Source of the DNA: Luteibacter sp. UNCMF331Sha3.1
GTDB taxonomy: Bacteria; Pseudomonadota; Gammaproteobacteria; Xanthomonadales; Rhodanobacteraceae
Direction: 5' to 3'
NCBI RefSeq assembly: GCF_900109915.1
Contig: NZ_FOBU01000001.1
Span: 1,573,004-1,637,003 of the forward strand
DNA: 64,000 nt
Shown in pieces: positions 25,872 through 35,449 of this stretch. The position numbers and the translations under genes were made by a program. How positions within the stretch are numbered: the first letter of the stretch is position 1; each line of letters begins with the position of its first letter. The notes under the pieces are model-generated. The model was given only the letters and a program-made list of their open reading frames with translations. It had not been told where the DNA came from and ran no database searches.

Positions 25872-27191
25872 TCAGTTCGACTTCAGCTGCCACGCCGGCT
25901 GAACCTGCGAGGCGCGCAATGTGGGATAGAGCCCGGCAAGCACGGCGGACACCACCGCCACGACCAGGGTCAGGAGCAACAGGGGCATGTCGATGCGTGC
26001 CAGCGAAGCGATGTTTCGCGGCAGCATCGATCCCATCGCCAGCACGCCGACGCCGGTGAGCAGGAGGCCGAGCAGGCCGCCCGCGAGACCGACGATGCTC
26101 GCCTCGGTGAGGAACTGCGCGTAGATCGCCGACCGCGGCGCGCCCAGCGCGCGGCGGATGCCTATCTCGCCGCTGCGGCGCAGGAACTTGGCGAGCAGCA
26201 GCCCGACGGTGTTCACGAGACAGACGATGAAAAGGCCCAGCGCGACGACGGCGGAGATCTTGGTATCCCGCGGCGCCACCTGCTGCACGGCCAGCCAGGC
26301 ATTGACGTCGTACAAGCGACCGTTCGGGGCCCAGGCGAATCGCCCCGCCCGTTGCTGGTCACGCGCGTAGCCATCGAGGTATTGCCGGTAAGACGCCACG
26401 GCGGCCATGTCGTCCAGCTGCACGAGGTACGACACCCAGACACACGACGACTGCTGCAGGCTGACGAAGCCCGGATCCTTCGGGGATACGTTGCAGCTGG
26501 TACTGCCGTCCCTCGTCACGCCCGTCTCGATCGCCCGGTCGAACGGGATGAACAGGTCGTCCTTGTCCGTGGAGAAGCCGCCGCTGTTGAAGACGTCGTA
26601 ATAGCGGGGCATCGGATTCCAGTCGCCCAGCACGCCGACGATCCGATAGGCCTTGCCTGCGACATTGATGGTCCGGCCGACACTGTCGGCCCCGCCGAAG
26701 AGCTTCAGGTTGAGCCGCTGGGTGATCACCGCGACCGCGGCGCGGCGCTTGTCGTCGTCCGCGCTCCAGCCGCCGCCATGCAGGAACGGTGCTTCCACCA
26801 TCGGGAAGAACTCGTTATAGACCGCGTGCCCCGTCACGTTGAGCGGGTGCTTGCCCGAACCTTCGGGAACGATGGACGGCGCGATCATGTAGATCGCCGA
26901 TTGCAGCCGCGCGCGGTGGTCACGCATCAGCGCCATCGCGTCGATGTAGGTCAGGGCGTCCGGCGGTTCAGTGTTACCGTCGCGCCGACCGCCCGGTCCC
27001 CATGCGTCGATCTGCGGCACGAACAGCCGCGACGACTTCCAGGGGATGGGGTCGCCCGACACCGCGCGCAGCACGGAGTAGGTCGTCATCGACGCCCCCA
27101 CGCCGAAGCCGATGGCAAGCACCATCAGCACCGTAAGCCCCGGGCTGCGCTTGAGGCTGCGCAACGCCAGTTCGAGGTAATAGCCGAACAT
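25872..27191 (-). CDS. FtsX/MacB-type ABC transporter permease (first of pair)
   Basis: A 439-residue permease. It starts MFGYYLELALRSLKRSPGLT, the standard MacB_PCD beginning, preceded by GAAGGAA about 8 bases before ATG 27191. A periplasmic domain with several cysteines (CNVSPKDP, SSCVWVSY) is followed by three membrane helices with GEIGIRRALGAPRSAIYAQFLTEA as coupling helix. Two different permeases in one operon without an ATPase suggests a heterodimer that borrows an ATPase from another locus. The upstream 700 bases have no clear partner gene. Confidence 0.9.
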   Translation of the reverse strand: MFGYYLELALRSLKRSPGLTVLMVLAIGFGVGASMTTYSVLRAVSGDPIPWKSSRLFVPQIDAWGPGGRRDGNTEPPDALTYIDAMALMRDHRARLQSAIYMIAPSIVPEGSGKHPLNVTGHAVYNEFFPMVEAPFLHGGGWSADDDKRRAAVAVITQRLNLKLFGGADSVGRTINVAGKAYRIVGVLGDWNPMPRYYDVFNSGGFSTDKDDLFIPFDRAIETGVTRDGSTSCNVSPKDPGFVSLQQSSCVWVSYLVQLDDMAAVASYRQYLDGYARDQQRAGRFAWAPNGRLYDVNAWLAVQQVAPRDTKISAVVALGLFIVCLVNTVGLLLAKFLRRSGEIGIRRALGAPRSAIYAQFLTEASIVGLAGGLLGLLLTGVGVLAMGSMLPRNIASLARIDMPLLLLTLVVAVVSAVLAGLYPTLRASQVQPAWQLKSN

Positions 27192-27888
27192 GCTTCGTTC
27201 CTTCGGTCGAGGATCCACCCTGTCCCCGGGATGCACGCCGGGGCTGGCCGCGTCGTGCGGTCGAAGACTCGCATTGCACGTGGCGTGCCAAGGGTAGCCC
27301 ACCTCCTCCGCAGCCTGCCGCGCGGGGGATCGGGGACATCGTCGCCGAACAAAGTGTCCGCGGACATCCGGAAATCCGGCGAGCCGGACAGTCCGGCCCT
27401 CTACAGCGGGAGGGTCAGCACGTCGTCGGGTGAGGCCCAGGAAAACGCACGGGTAGAACGAGTGCTTACGTTGTTCCTCGGTGAGGCAATGATCCCGGTG
27501 GATCGGTGTGCCGCTCGTATACGTCGCGATGCAGGCGCCGCGCCGGCAATCGGACGCCAGCCACGCGCCGTACGCCTCGATCTTGTTTTTTCATCCCCAG
27601 GCGGCGATGGTCTTTGACGGGCGCGGCAGGCCGCTCAAACGCATGGTGTTCAGCGCGAGCGTGGACAACGTAAACACGCAAAAACCGTCGCAACGCATTT
27701 CGAACAGGTGAGGACCCTCGCCGACCGCGTAGGGGCAAGCGGGCCGAGAAAGAACGACTGACCACGTCGAAAGTCGCTCGATATCCGTCGGGTCTCAAGA
27801 GCTGCGCCATGCCCTCTGCCTTCTCAGCGTGAGATCGAATCCTTCCGTTGACGATGAGTTCCCCCGTCGCGCCACGGGCAATCGGCGC
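27192..27888. other. Intergenic stretch without a recognisable gene
   Basis: About 700 bases upstream of the permease operon hold only short open frames without good ribosome sites or familiar protein motifs. The promoter of the permease pair must lie at its left end. Compared with the dense surroundings, the stretch could contain an eroded gene, but I could not identify one. Confidence 0.5.
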
Positions 27889-28005
27889 TTACACCAGGAA
27901 GGTAACGCAGAAGCGCAGCGCACCTTTCAGCTCATGCAGTTCATCAGAATGAGCCGCTTCCTGGAATTTCCTGACGCTGGTTTCATCGAGTTTCCCTTCG
28001 ATCAT
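27889..28005 (-). CDS. Possible 38-aa small protein
   Basis: A short frame starting 11 bases after the stop of the upstream gene. Its translation begins MIEGKLDETSVRKFQEAAHS and continues with an amphipathic helix and a hydrophobic end (ALRFCVTFLV). The composition is protein-like (charged helix, few Arg/Pro runs) unlike the antisense frames around it. The ribosome site is weak. It may be a translationally coupled small gene or the end of an eroded one. Confidence 0.3.
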   Translation of the reverse strand: MIEGKLDETSVRKFQEAAHSDELHELKGALRFCVTFLV

Positions 28006-28016
28006 GCTCTGCGTGC

Positions 28017-28424
28017 TCAACGCGTCGCGGTATCACTCCAGATCACCGTTCCGTTAACCCCAAACGTAACGGAACTCACGCTGGGAGGGACATCGATTGC
28101 GTAGTCGAAGCTACCCGACAAGCCGGGCCTCGTGGGAACAAGGAGAATTCGGAGATTCAGTACTGCCCCATCTTGGTTCCGCTCCAGACGCTCCACGGCA
28201 AGCGCGCTATGGAAGGCCAGTCCGGAAAGTCGAAGGCGCGTGTGCCCGCCAGCGTGAACCACCGTGGTTTCGAATGACTGCACGTGGTTAGCCTCGAGGA
28301 CCGTCGGCTGATCGGCGAGAACGACGCCACCTACGAAAAGCGCCACGGCCAGCACACCCCAGACGGCGTGTGCTCCCCACCGGCGGGACTTTCGCGGCGC
28401 AACCTGCACTTGTGCCGATTCCAT
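28017..28424 (-). CDS. Unknown single-span membrane or secreted protein (135 aa)
   Basis: I do not recognise the family. A basic N-terminus (APRKSRRWGAH) precedes one hydrophobic segment (AVWGVLAVALFVGGVVLA, about 19-36). A beta-rich extracytoplasmic domain follows with no cysteines, ending VSSVTFGVNGTVIWSD, which looks like an immunoglobulin-like or beta-sandwich strand pattern. Topology suggests a periplasmic domain anchored by an uncleaved or cleavable signal. ATG 28424 is the start that places the signal at the N-terminus. It is divergent from the membrane protein at 28.6 kb. Confidence 0.7.
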   Translation of the reverse strand: MESAQVQVAPRKSRRWGAHAVWGVLAVALFVGGVVLADQPTVLEANHVQSFETTVVHAGGHTRLRLSGLAFHSALAVERLERNQDGAVLNLRILLVPTRPGLSGSFDYAIDVPPSVSSVTFGVNGTVIWSDTATR

Positions 28425-28575
28425 GAATACGCGTCCCTGTGGGATTTTGGCTGGATGGTAGCAGCGATCGCGACCAGGGTTGCGTCGCGATGGCCGCCCG
28501 CTCGCGGGTCTTGCGACGCTCTCGCCACGGACCGCCTGCTCTGCGTAGAATCTCCCGATCTTGAGGGGGATAAAC

Positions 28576-29835
28576 ATGGACGTCAGGATTCCTGGCCGCA
28601 GTTCGTCACAAGCCACCCATGTGGTCGCGCGACCACATGTGCCGGCATACTTCTGGTTCGGCAGCTGGGCGCTGATCCTCGCGCTTATGGTCGTTCTCGT
28701 GTTGCGCATGGCTCGTTGGGACGGCAGCCCGATGATGCTCATCCCCATCGGCCTTCTACTGGCGTTCGGTGTCCCACTGTATCTGGTGATCCGCAATCTC
28801 ACCGCGGTCGCCATCGTGGATAGGGATGGCATCGAACTGCGCCGCTTCGCGAGGTACGCCTGGCGTCTTTCCCGACAGGATGTGATCGAGGCTAGGCCGA
28901 CCCCGGGCATGGTCGAAGGACCTTTGTTGTTATTGAGTTCGACATCGGGCGATCGTGCGATTCCCGGCTTCCTGCTTCGGGGAATGCGCGGCACCTGGGT
29001 TGACGATCTTCGCCATGGAAGGCTCCGCCCCCGTCGAGCGAATCCTGTGTCCGCCAGACCTATCGAGACAAGTCAGTCGGCCGGCCGTTTCCCTGTCGGG
29101 GATAAAAAAGCGGCCGAGGCGTCGATCGACGGTCATGTGACCATGCTGGCAAGCATGCCATGGCAAACCCGTGTCGCCTCTTGTGTCGGTGCCGCGCTCT
29201 TGGTTGCAAATCTTTTTTTTCCGCTCGACCGTGTACTGTGGATGCTGAATGCACTATTCGCTGCTAGCACTCTCGGCATAGCGGTTGTCACTCAGGTCAG
29301 ACATAACAAGATCGTGCATTCCGACAGGGCCGTCAGCCTGGTGTGTATCGGTCTGCTTCCAGGCGTTTTCTTCATCAACCAGCAGTTTGACTGGCAGACT
29401 CTCGGTCCGGGTTTTGCCAGGGTATCGCTCTGTTCAGGAGCTGCGATCCTCTTGTTGACGCTATGTTCGACATGGCGAGGATCGCCCAAGGAAAAGGCAA
29501 GAGCTGTGATCATGTCGCTATGCGCAGCTGGCGGGTTCGCCTATTGGATCAACGGGATGCTGTCCTTCGCCAATATGCGTTTCGATGAGGCCGCGCCGCA
29601 GAGCATCGAATCCGCCATCGTCCTGAGCTCGGGCCGGGACGCCACCTCGCGGTACAGGCCACCTACACGAACCGCGGAATTGGGAAGCACACCGTCGTTC
29701 GACAAGGGGCTGACTGCTCGATTCACAGACGGAACACTGCCTGCAGGAAAGCTCGTAGCGGGTTCACAGTGTGTGTTGCTGATACGCCCTCGTCTGCTTG
29801 ACGTTCGCTGGGTGCAGGTCGCCGTCTGCCATTAG
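28576..29835 (+). CDS. Unknown multi-span membrane protein (419 aa)
   Basis: ATG 28576 follows GAGGGGATAAAC, a good ribosome site. Two membrane helices near residues 30-80 (WALILALMVVLVL and LIPIGLLLAFGVPLYLVI) precede a segment resembling a bacterial PH-like domain (VAIVDRDGIELRRF to FLLRG, about 90-140). Three to five more helices lie at 195-330, followed by a soluble C-terminal domain of about 90 residues. The function is unknown. Codon use is a little less GC-rich than in neighbouring genes. A 30-residue link rich in Arg/Ser sits after the PH-like part. Confidence 0.75.
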   Translation: MDVRIPGRSSSQATHVVARPHVPAYFWFGSWALILALMVVLVLRMARWDGSPMMLIPIGLLLAFGVPLYLVIRNLTAVAIVDRDGIELRRFARYAWRLSRQDVIEARPTPGMVEGPLLLLSSTSGDRAIPGFLLRGMRGTWVDDLRHGRLRPRRANPVSARPIETSQSAGRFPVGDKKAAEASIDGHVTMLASMPWQTRVASCVGAALLVANLFFPLDRVLWMLNALFAASTLGIAVVTQVRHNKIVHSDRAVSLVCIGLLPGVFFINQQFDWQTLGPGFARVSLCSGAAILLLTLCSTWRGSPKEKARAVIMSLCAAGGFAYWINGMLSFANMRFDEAAPQSIESAIVLSSGRDATSRYRPPTRTAELGSTPSFDKGLTARFTDGTLPAGKLVAGSQCVLLIRPRLLDVRWVQVAVCH

Positions 29836-29881
29836 TTAGGAAGCGCAGCTTGCAGCAACACTCGCCGACGAGAAGGAGCGA

Positions 29882-30736
29882 TTATCGCGCGACAAGCGCT
29901 CCGACGACGTCATCGAGTCCTGTCGTGCCTTTCGTCGCGTTGGCGCCGAAGTCGATCCACCCTTCGTTGAAGCCGTCCAGCATCCGCATGCGTGGGGTCG
30001 GGTTCTTCATGCCACTGGCGGCGAAGCGTGCAGCCCAGGTGTCGCGGGAGACTTCGCGCGCACGGACGTCGTGTCCCAGCGCCTTCGCGAGCGAGGCGGC
30101 GATATCGTCGGGGCTGACTCGTTCGGGGCCTTCAAGCTCCACGACGCGAACACCTTCACCGGTTTGATCCAGCAGGCGCGCGGCGAGTTCTCCGACATCC
30201 TTCGTGGCGACCATCGCGATTTTCCGATCGAGCGGCGCGAGGAAGCTATCGATGATGCCGTGCTTATGCGCCGATGCGATGTCCCACTGCGTGTTTTCGA
30301 GGAACCAGCCGGCGCGAAGGAAAGTGACGGGCATGGGCAGATCGCCGAGCACAGTTTCCATGCGGCCGAGCCGCGAAAGGAGATTCGGTTGCATGGCATC
30401 GGCACCGATCGTCGACAACGCGACGACGCGTGCCGGGCGGGCCGCCAGCAATGCCTCGTGGATGGATGCGATGACCGGATCGGGCGCGGTCAGGAAATCC
30501 GACGCGGGGTCGAAGTCGGGTGGCAGGAGGATGAAGACCGCCTCGGCACCTTCGAACGCACGGGTAAGCGCGGGCGTGTCGTCGATGGCAGCCACGGCGA
30601 CTTCCGCACCGCGCGCCGCGAACGCCTCGCCTTTGGCGGCGTCGCGTACGACGGCGCGAAAAGGCCGGCCGGCGTCGACGAGTGCTTCGGCGAGCGCGGT
30701 GCCGACCTGACCGGTGATACCTGTGATGGCGTACAT
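29882..30736 (-). CDS. NmrA/QorB-like NAD(P)H-binding oxidoreductase
   Basis: A 284-residue atypical short-chain dehydrogenase. It begins MYAITGITGQVGTALAEALV, with the GxxGxxG dinucleotide loop at 6-12. RAVVRDAAKGEAFAARGAEVAVA is the second strand, followed by AVFILLPPDFDP and VVALSTIGADA. The usual Tyr-x-x-x-Lys pair is absent, as in NmrA/HSCARG and quinone-reductase-2-like members, so it may sense redox state or reduce quinones. ATG 30736 begins directly with the nucleotide-binding strand. It is divergent from a LysR regulator. Confidence 0.9.
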   Translation of the reverse strand: MYAITGITGQVGTALAEALVDAGRPFRAVVRDAAKGEAFAARGAEVAVAAIDDTPALTRAFEGAEAVFILLPPDFDPASDFLTAPDPVIASIHEALLAARPARVVALSTIGADAMQPNLLSRLGRMETVLGDLPMPVTFLRAGWFLENTQWDIASAHKHGIIDSFLAPLDRKIAMVATKDVGELAARLLDQTGEGVRVVELEGPERVSPDDIAASLAKALGHDVRAREVSRDTWAARFAASGMKNPTPRMRMLDGFNEGWIDFGANATKGTTGLDDVVGALVAR

Positions 30737-30879
30737 GGGTGTTTCCTGGTGATGGGTGACCGACGAGGACGATAGGCGCGTGGAAGTCGTGACTGAAGCG
30801 ACCATTAGTCAGCACTTTAATGACACCGGATCATGAGTCAGACTGATACCGTGCGCTCATCGTCTTAGGGTACCCAGCC

Positions 30880-31779
30880 ATGTCCGCCGACGGCCGCCTT
30901 CTCGGAAACCTGTCCGTCCTTGTGGCGGTCGTGGATACCGGCAACTTCGCCCGCGCCGCGGAAGCACTGAACCTGTCGCCCTCCGGCGTCAGCCGCGCGA
31001 TCTCCCGGCTGGAAGCGCGGCTCAACGTGCGCCTGCTACACCGTACGACACGCTCCGTCACTCTGACCGACGAAGGCCAGCGGCTGTACGCTGAAGTGAA
31101 CCCGTTGCTTTCGAGCCTGGAGGAAGCCGCACTCTCCGCCGCCGGCGATGCCCACGCGGTGCGCGGACGCCTTCGCGTCAGCCTCGACCCGATGTTCTCG
31201 TGGCAGGTGATCGCGCCGCGCCTCGGCGACTTCCTCTCGCGCTACCCGGACCTCGACGTGGAGATCGTCGCGCGAGACGACCTCGGCGATCTCATCGCCG
31301 ACGGCATCGACGTCGCCGTTCGCTTCTGCGAGCCGCCGTCATCGTCGCTCGTCGCGCGCAAGCTGCTCGACACGCGCGTGCTCACCGTCGCGACGCCGTC
31401 GTACCTCGCCGCACATGGCACCCCAAAGACGCCGCGGGAGCTGACGCACCATCGATGTCTGCAATTTCGCGACCCCATCACACGTCGCCCGTTCGCATGG
31501 GAATTCCATCGACGCGGCAACGTCGTCACCGTGGACACTAAGGGCCCACTACTGGTGAACGACTCGGGCACGATGAGCGCCGTCTGCCTCGCAGGCGTCG
31601 GCATCGCGCAGGTACTCGCCGTGAGCGTGCGCGACGCGATCGCCGATGGACGTCTGGTCGAACTGTTCCCCGACTGGTCGGGCGAGACGTTTCCGCTTTA
31701 TGCGTTCTACCCGTCCCGGCGGCATGCGCCACCGAAGGTGCGGGCATTCGTGGACTTCTGTGTCGAGGTGGCGGTTTGA
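30880..31779 (+). CDS. LysR-family transcription regulator
   Basis: A 299-residue LysR-type regulator. The winged helix-turn-helix spans 5-65 (FARAAEALNLSPSGVSRAISRLEARLNVRLLHRTTRSVTLT). The ligand domain starts at about 92 (RGRLRVSLDPMFSWQVIAP). It is divergent from the NmrA-like oxidoreductase across 143 bases that contain TTAGTCAG and TGAGTCAGACTGAT motifs, possible half sites. It is the likely regulator of that gene. Confidence 0.93.
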   Translation: MSADGRLLGNLSVLVAVVDTGNFARAAEALNLSPSGVSRAISRLEARLNVRLLHRTTRSVTLTDEGQRLYAEVNPLLSSLEEAALSAAGDAHAVRGRLRVSLDPMFSWQVIAPRLGDFLSRYPDLDVEIVARDDLGDLIADGIDVAVRFCEPPSSSLVARKLLDTRVLTVATPSYLAAHGTPKTPRELTHHRCLQFRDPITRRPFAWEFHRRGNVVTVDTKGPLLVNDSGTMSAVCLAGVGIAQVLAVSVRDAIADGRLVELFPDWSGETFPLYAFYPSRRHAPPKVRAFVDFCVEVAV

Positions 31780-32364
31780 TTCTTATCTGTCAGCCGCCGC
31801 CATTACTCGCCACCACGTGACTTTCTAACATGTAGCTGACTCAAACCGGCCGAATCGAAAGGCGACGTTATCCGAAGAACGAGAGAAGAACTGCAAGCGA
31901 AGCCAGATGCGATATTCCAAAGGTGATGAGTCTGCGGACGCGCTCTGCCCACGCATGTGCTTGCCGATGCTGACGTCGTCGTCCTGATGATGTGCGCAGC
32001 GCGGTAGGGTTGGCCGACGACCACCGCGGTATGGCACATCACTTCTTCGGGTGGATGACACACGCCGAGTTCGGGCAAGCAAATGAGCCGGACGCATCGA
32101 TTGATCGTTTTGTCTGGAATGGATCGAAGGTACGTGGCGTTCCAAAGTTGCACGGATGCGCAAAAAGACGTCGATTCGACAAGACCTTCGTATGAGGCCG
32201 CTGAACCAAATCGCCACCATCGAGCATACGATGAGATATCTGGCGGCGCGGCGGCGCCGAACCGATAGTTTCGACACACTCCTCTCGACGATCAGACCGA
32301 GCCCGGAGTGCGCCAAAACGAAGCCCGTTCGGGCACGCATCGGTTCCAGCCAAGAGGATTTTCC
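31780..32364. other. Intergenic stretch without a recognisable gene
   Basis: About 585 bases between the LysR gene and the SRPBCC-like gene hold only short frames lacking ribosome sites and family resemblance. Composition is more mixed than in the flanking genes. The right end should hold the promoter of the 32.4 kb gene. I see no repeat or RNA gene. Confidence 0.5.
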
Positions 32365-32925
32365 ATGTCAGACGTCATCATCACCGACAAGCAGCTTTCG
32401 TCGTCGGCCTATTCCGCTGTCATCAACGCGCCCATCGAGAAGGTCGATATCGCCGAGTGGCTTTTCAGCCTCCCCGAGGCCGAGTATCAGCGTTGCTGCG
32501 CCCCCGATCACATCTCGGCCGGCAGCACGACCACGGACGACGGTAAGCGGATGTCGATCAACGTCGAAATGATCGGCCAGACCCTGATGGTGCAGCACTA
32601 CGTTGCCGAGGTCGCCACGCCCAGTCTGTGCAAGATGGTATCGACCTCCGACGCCTTCACGCCGAACGGTCGCACGCGCGTCCAGGTCATCTGGACCCTG
32701 AGCGTCAGGAAGATCGACGACAAGACCTGTGAATACACCAACAGCGTCGTGGCCCATCCGACCGAGGAGTTCCTCGACTTCATCGCCAGGCACGGTACAC
32801 CGTTCGAAGTGGCCGCCGACGCGCGTCAGCGCGATGGTGGCGATCACAACAGCCGCGAGACGCCGATGTTCGCCGCGAGCATCGAACGTCGCGCGCTCGC
32901 GCGAAACGCCTCCAGGGCGGCCTGA
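32365..32925 (+). CDS. Unknown protein, SRPBCC/START-like fold suspected (186 aa)
   Basis: ATG 32365 follows AAGAGGA at a good distance. The sequence starts with a strand-helix pattern (SAYSAVINAPIEKVDIAEWLFSLPEAEYQRCCAPDH), then alternating strands including MSINVEMIGQTLMVQHYVAE and RVQVIWTLSVRKIDDKTCEYTNSVVAHPTEEFLDF. This resembles polyketide-cyclase/START lipid-binding domains, but no diagnostic motif is visible. The C-terminal 35 residues are Arg/Ala-rich. It precedes an AraC-type regulator on the same strand, 212 bases away. Confidence 0.75.
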   Translation: MSDVIITDKQLSSSAYSAVINAPIEKVDIAEWLFSLPEAEYQRCCAPDHISAGSTTTDDGKRMSINVEMIGQTLMVQHYVAEVATPSLCKMVSTSDAFTPNGRTRVQVIWTLSVRKIDDKTCEYTNSVVAHPTEEFLDFIARHGTPFEVAADARQRDGGDHNSRETPMFAASIERRALARNASRAA

Positions 32926-33137
32926 AGCCTTCACGGTACGGCGCATAGAGCTTCTCCCCAGAAGATGCTCCTTGCGTTCTTCAGCGAGGCGCCTCGGCGA
33001 TGACCGCCGGGGCCAACCTCGTTGCACGACTCCGAACGGCATCGCAGGCGGTGAGCGAGCCAGGTCTTGAACTGCACGGTGCGACGCGAGTAACGTTTTC
33101 ATCTACGTCGTTGGTACCGCAGTTCGAAGGCCGTCAC

Positions 33138-34052
33138 ATGTCCGCACAATTGAACCGGTCGATGCGCTACCTGCGTGTCGCAGATACGCAGCCGCTGAAA
33201 GCGACGGCCATGAACCGGAGCGGCGTGAGCGTGACCCGGCTGACGTGTCCAGGCGGCGGCCTTGGCCCTACCGATCCGCACGCGTTGGAAAGCGCGGTCA
33301 TGATCTCGCTGCAACTCCAGGAGTATCAGGGCGAGCTCTGGCGCAATGGCCGCTGGATCCCCATGAGCACATGGCACGCGGGTGAGTTTTCGGCGTATGA
33401 CTACAGGGATCGCTGGAAGGCGAATCTCCTGAGCGCGTTCGACTGCATCAATTTCCATATTCCGATGGGCGCCTTCGATGCGACCTCGCTCGGCCTTCGC
33501 CACTCTGTGGAACATCTGAACGTGGCGCCCGGACAGAGCATCGGCGATCCGATCGTCGACGGGCTCGCCAGAGCGCTCGCTCAAGCCGCGACGAGCCCTC
33601 AGACGACGAGTCGTCTATTTACCGATCACGTCGAGTTGGCTCTACTGACGCATCTCGCCACACGCTACGGAAGTTCGTCGATCGATGCCCGTCGCGCCAG
33701 CGGAGGCCTCGACCCCGTCACCCTGAACCGCGCGAAGGAGCTGCTCTCCGCCGATCTGTCGGGTCAGCTACCGATCGCCGAGCTTGCAGCGGCGTGCGGC
33801 GTGTCGAGTGGGTATCTCATTCGGGCGTTCAGGACATCGACCGGCCTGCCCCCGTACAAATGGTTGCAGCGCCGTCGCGTCGAAGTCGCCATGGAGCAAC
33901 TGTCAGGCACGGCCCAGCCAATGAGCAGAATCGCGTGCCTGTGCGGCTTCGCCGATCAGAGTCATTTCACACGAGTGTTTCAGAGCATCGTCGGCATGAC
34001 GCCAGGAGCCTATCGTCGGTTGCATGGGCCGGGCTCAGCTGCCAGGGGTTGA
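33138..34052 (+). CDS. AraC-family transcription regulator
   Basis: A 304-residue regulator. The C-terminal third holds two helix-turn-helix units: LPIAELAAACGVSSGYLIRAFRTSTGLPPYKWLQRRRVE and MSRIACLCGFADQSHFTRVFQSIVGMTPGAYRR. The N-terminal part is a non-cupin sensor region related to regulators that often sit beside oxidoreductase genes. ATG 33138 is preferred over farther in-frame starts, which would add unfamiliar residues. It ends 42 bases before the first radical SAM remnant and may mark the left limit of the accessory module. Confidence 0.9.
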   Translation: MSAQLNRSMRYLRVADTQPLKATAMNRSGVSVTRLTCPGGGLGPTDPHALESAVMISLQLQEYQGELWRNGRWIPMSTWHAGEFSAYDYRDRWKANLLSAFDCINFHIPMGAFDATSLGLRHSVEHLNVAPGQSIGDPIVDGLARALAQAATSPQTTSRLFTDHVELALLTHLATRYGSSSIDARRASGGLDPVTLNRAKELLSADLSGQLPIAELAAACGVSSGYLIRAFRTSTGLPPYKWLQRRRVEVAMEQLSGTAQPMSRIACLCGFADQSHFTRVFQSIVGMTPGAYRRLHGPGSAARG

Positions 34053-34093
34053 TGCGGGTTCGGTGCATTGCCTGTCGCGCGTTCAGAGACACG

Positions 34094-34345
34094 TCAGAAG
34101 AGTTCCCCTTGCGGCGAATGCACCCGCGGCGCTACGAACTTCGACGTATTCAGTACCGTATCTCATCCCGATGCAGGGCTGCTCGTCGCACTCCACGCGC
34201 ACACGCTTGCAGATGGTGTCCGCGAAGACACCCTGCCCACACATGCGTGTGGCGAGGTTCGAATCGCAGTCCTTGCCGCCGTTTATCTCCTGGATAAGGC
34301 TGAAGATGTGCGATGCACGGTCCGGCTAACGTCGGCAACCAATTG
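34094..34345 (-). pseudogene. Radical SAM (PA0069-like) 3' remnant, copy A
   Basis: The minus strand encodes the last ~80 codons of the radical SAM protein found intact at 49.8-50.9 kb. Readable parts are HIFSLIQEINGGKD, MCGQGVFADTI and, in another frame, DTVLNTSKFVAPRVHSPQGELF followed by a TGA stop at the homologous position. A one-base deletion near 34158-34166, relative to copy B, breaks the frame. Similarity fades near 34345. It is closer to copy B than to copy C. Nothing upstream restores the missing 5' part, so it is a truncated relic. Confidence 0.85.
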
Positions 34346-34381
34346 GCGTCCGACAGTCTCGATAGTGCAAGATCGCGTCGT

Positions 34382-35434
34382 TCAACGTGCTTTGCCAGCC
34401 CACAAGTCCACTGGACCGAGGCGATCCGCACCCTGCGTTTCCAGCATCCAGCCCGGATATTCTCGGGGAAGCTCGCTTGCTTCGGACAGCGATACAAGTT
34501 CGTCCTCCGTTAGCTCGATGTCGACGGCGGAGAGGTTGTCCTCGAGCTGGCTGAGCCGCTTCGCGCCAACGATCACCGAAGTCACAACATTCCGCGAAAG
34601 CAGCCAGGCCAAGGCGATCCGCGCGATGCTGCAGTGTCTGGAGCGGGCGATAGGCTCCATGGCGTCGATCACGTCCCACGCCCGGTCCTTGTCCACGATA
34701 GGGAAGTCGAAGGCCGATCGACGGGATCCCTCGGGGTTCTGATTCACGCGACTGAACTTTCCAGACAACAATCCACCGGCCAGCGGACTCCAGACCAGTA
34801 AACCGAGCTTCTGATATTCCATCAGGGGGACGAGTTCCCGTTCGAGGTCGCGCCCCGCAATGGAGTAATAAGCCTGCACTGTTTCGAATCGCGCATAGTC
34901 TTTGGCGGTCGCGATGCCGTTGGCCACCGCGATACGCCAAGCAGCCCAGTTGGACACCCCGATGTAGCGCACCTTGCCCTGTGTGACCATGTCATCGAGC
35001 GCACGCATCGTTTCCTCAATCGGCGTCAGGACGTCAGTCGCGTGGATCTGATAAAGATCGATGTGATCGGTCTGTAGCCGTTTCAGACTGGCATCGACGG
35101 CATCCATGAGATGACCCCGGGACGCACCTACGTCATTTCGACCGTTGCCCATGCGGCTGTAGCCCTTGCTTGAAAGCACAACCTCGTTGCGGGGTACGCG
35201 TAAATTTTTCAATGCCTGACCAAGGGTTTTCTCACTCTCGCCGGCGGAATACACGTCAGCCGTATCGAAAAAGTTGATCCCTCCATCGAGACAGGCTTTC
35301 ACGAGCTCGTCGGCGCCTGGCTGATCGACATTGCCGATATGCTTGTAAACACCACCCGCGCCGCCGAACGTCATGGTGCCGAAGCACAGTCGCGAGACCA
35401 AAAGTCCGGTGTTTCCTAGCTGCTTATATTTCAT
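34382..35434 (-). CDS. Aldo/keto reductase
   Basis: A 350-residue NADPH-dependent oxidoreductase with a TIM barrel. The catalytic tetrad is visible: D57, Y62 (DTADVYSAGESE), K90 (LSSKGYSRMG) and H131 (LYQIHATD). GVSNWAAW and the cofactor loop VIVGAKRLSQLEDNL are also typical. ATG 35434 is used; a GTG nine bases upstream is possible. It is the last gene of a leftward operon, 15 bases after the FixJ-type regulator, so it is probably under control of that two-component system. Confidence 0.93.
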   Translation of the reverse strand: MKYKQLGNTGLLVSRLCFGTMTFGGAGGVYKHIGNVDQPGADELVKACLDGGINFFDTADVYSAGESEKTLGQALKNLRVPRNEVVLSSKGYSRMGNGRNDVGASRGHLMDAVDASLKRLQTDHIDLYQIHATDVLTPIEETMRALDDMVTQGKVRYIGVSNWAAWRIAVANGIATAKDYARFETVQAYYSIAGRDLERELVPLMEYQKLGLLVWSPLAGGLLSGKFSRVNQNPEGSRRSAFDFPIVDKDRAWDVIDAMEPIARSRHCSIARIALAWLLSRNVVTSVIVGAKRLSQLEDNLSAVDIELTEDELVSLSEASELPREYPGWMLETQGADRLGPVDLWAGKAR

Positions 35435-35449
35435 GATTTTCACCCGTTA

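Noticed and set aside
34150-34497. A 115-residue frame overlapping copy A and the reductase gene
   Set aside because: It is in a different frame from the radical SAM homology and overlaps the real aldo/keto reductase end.
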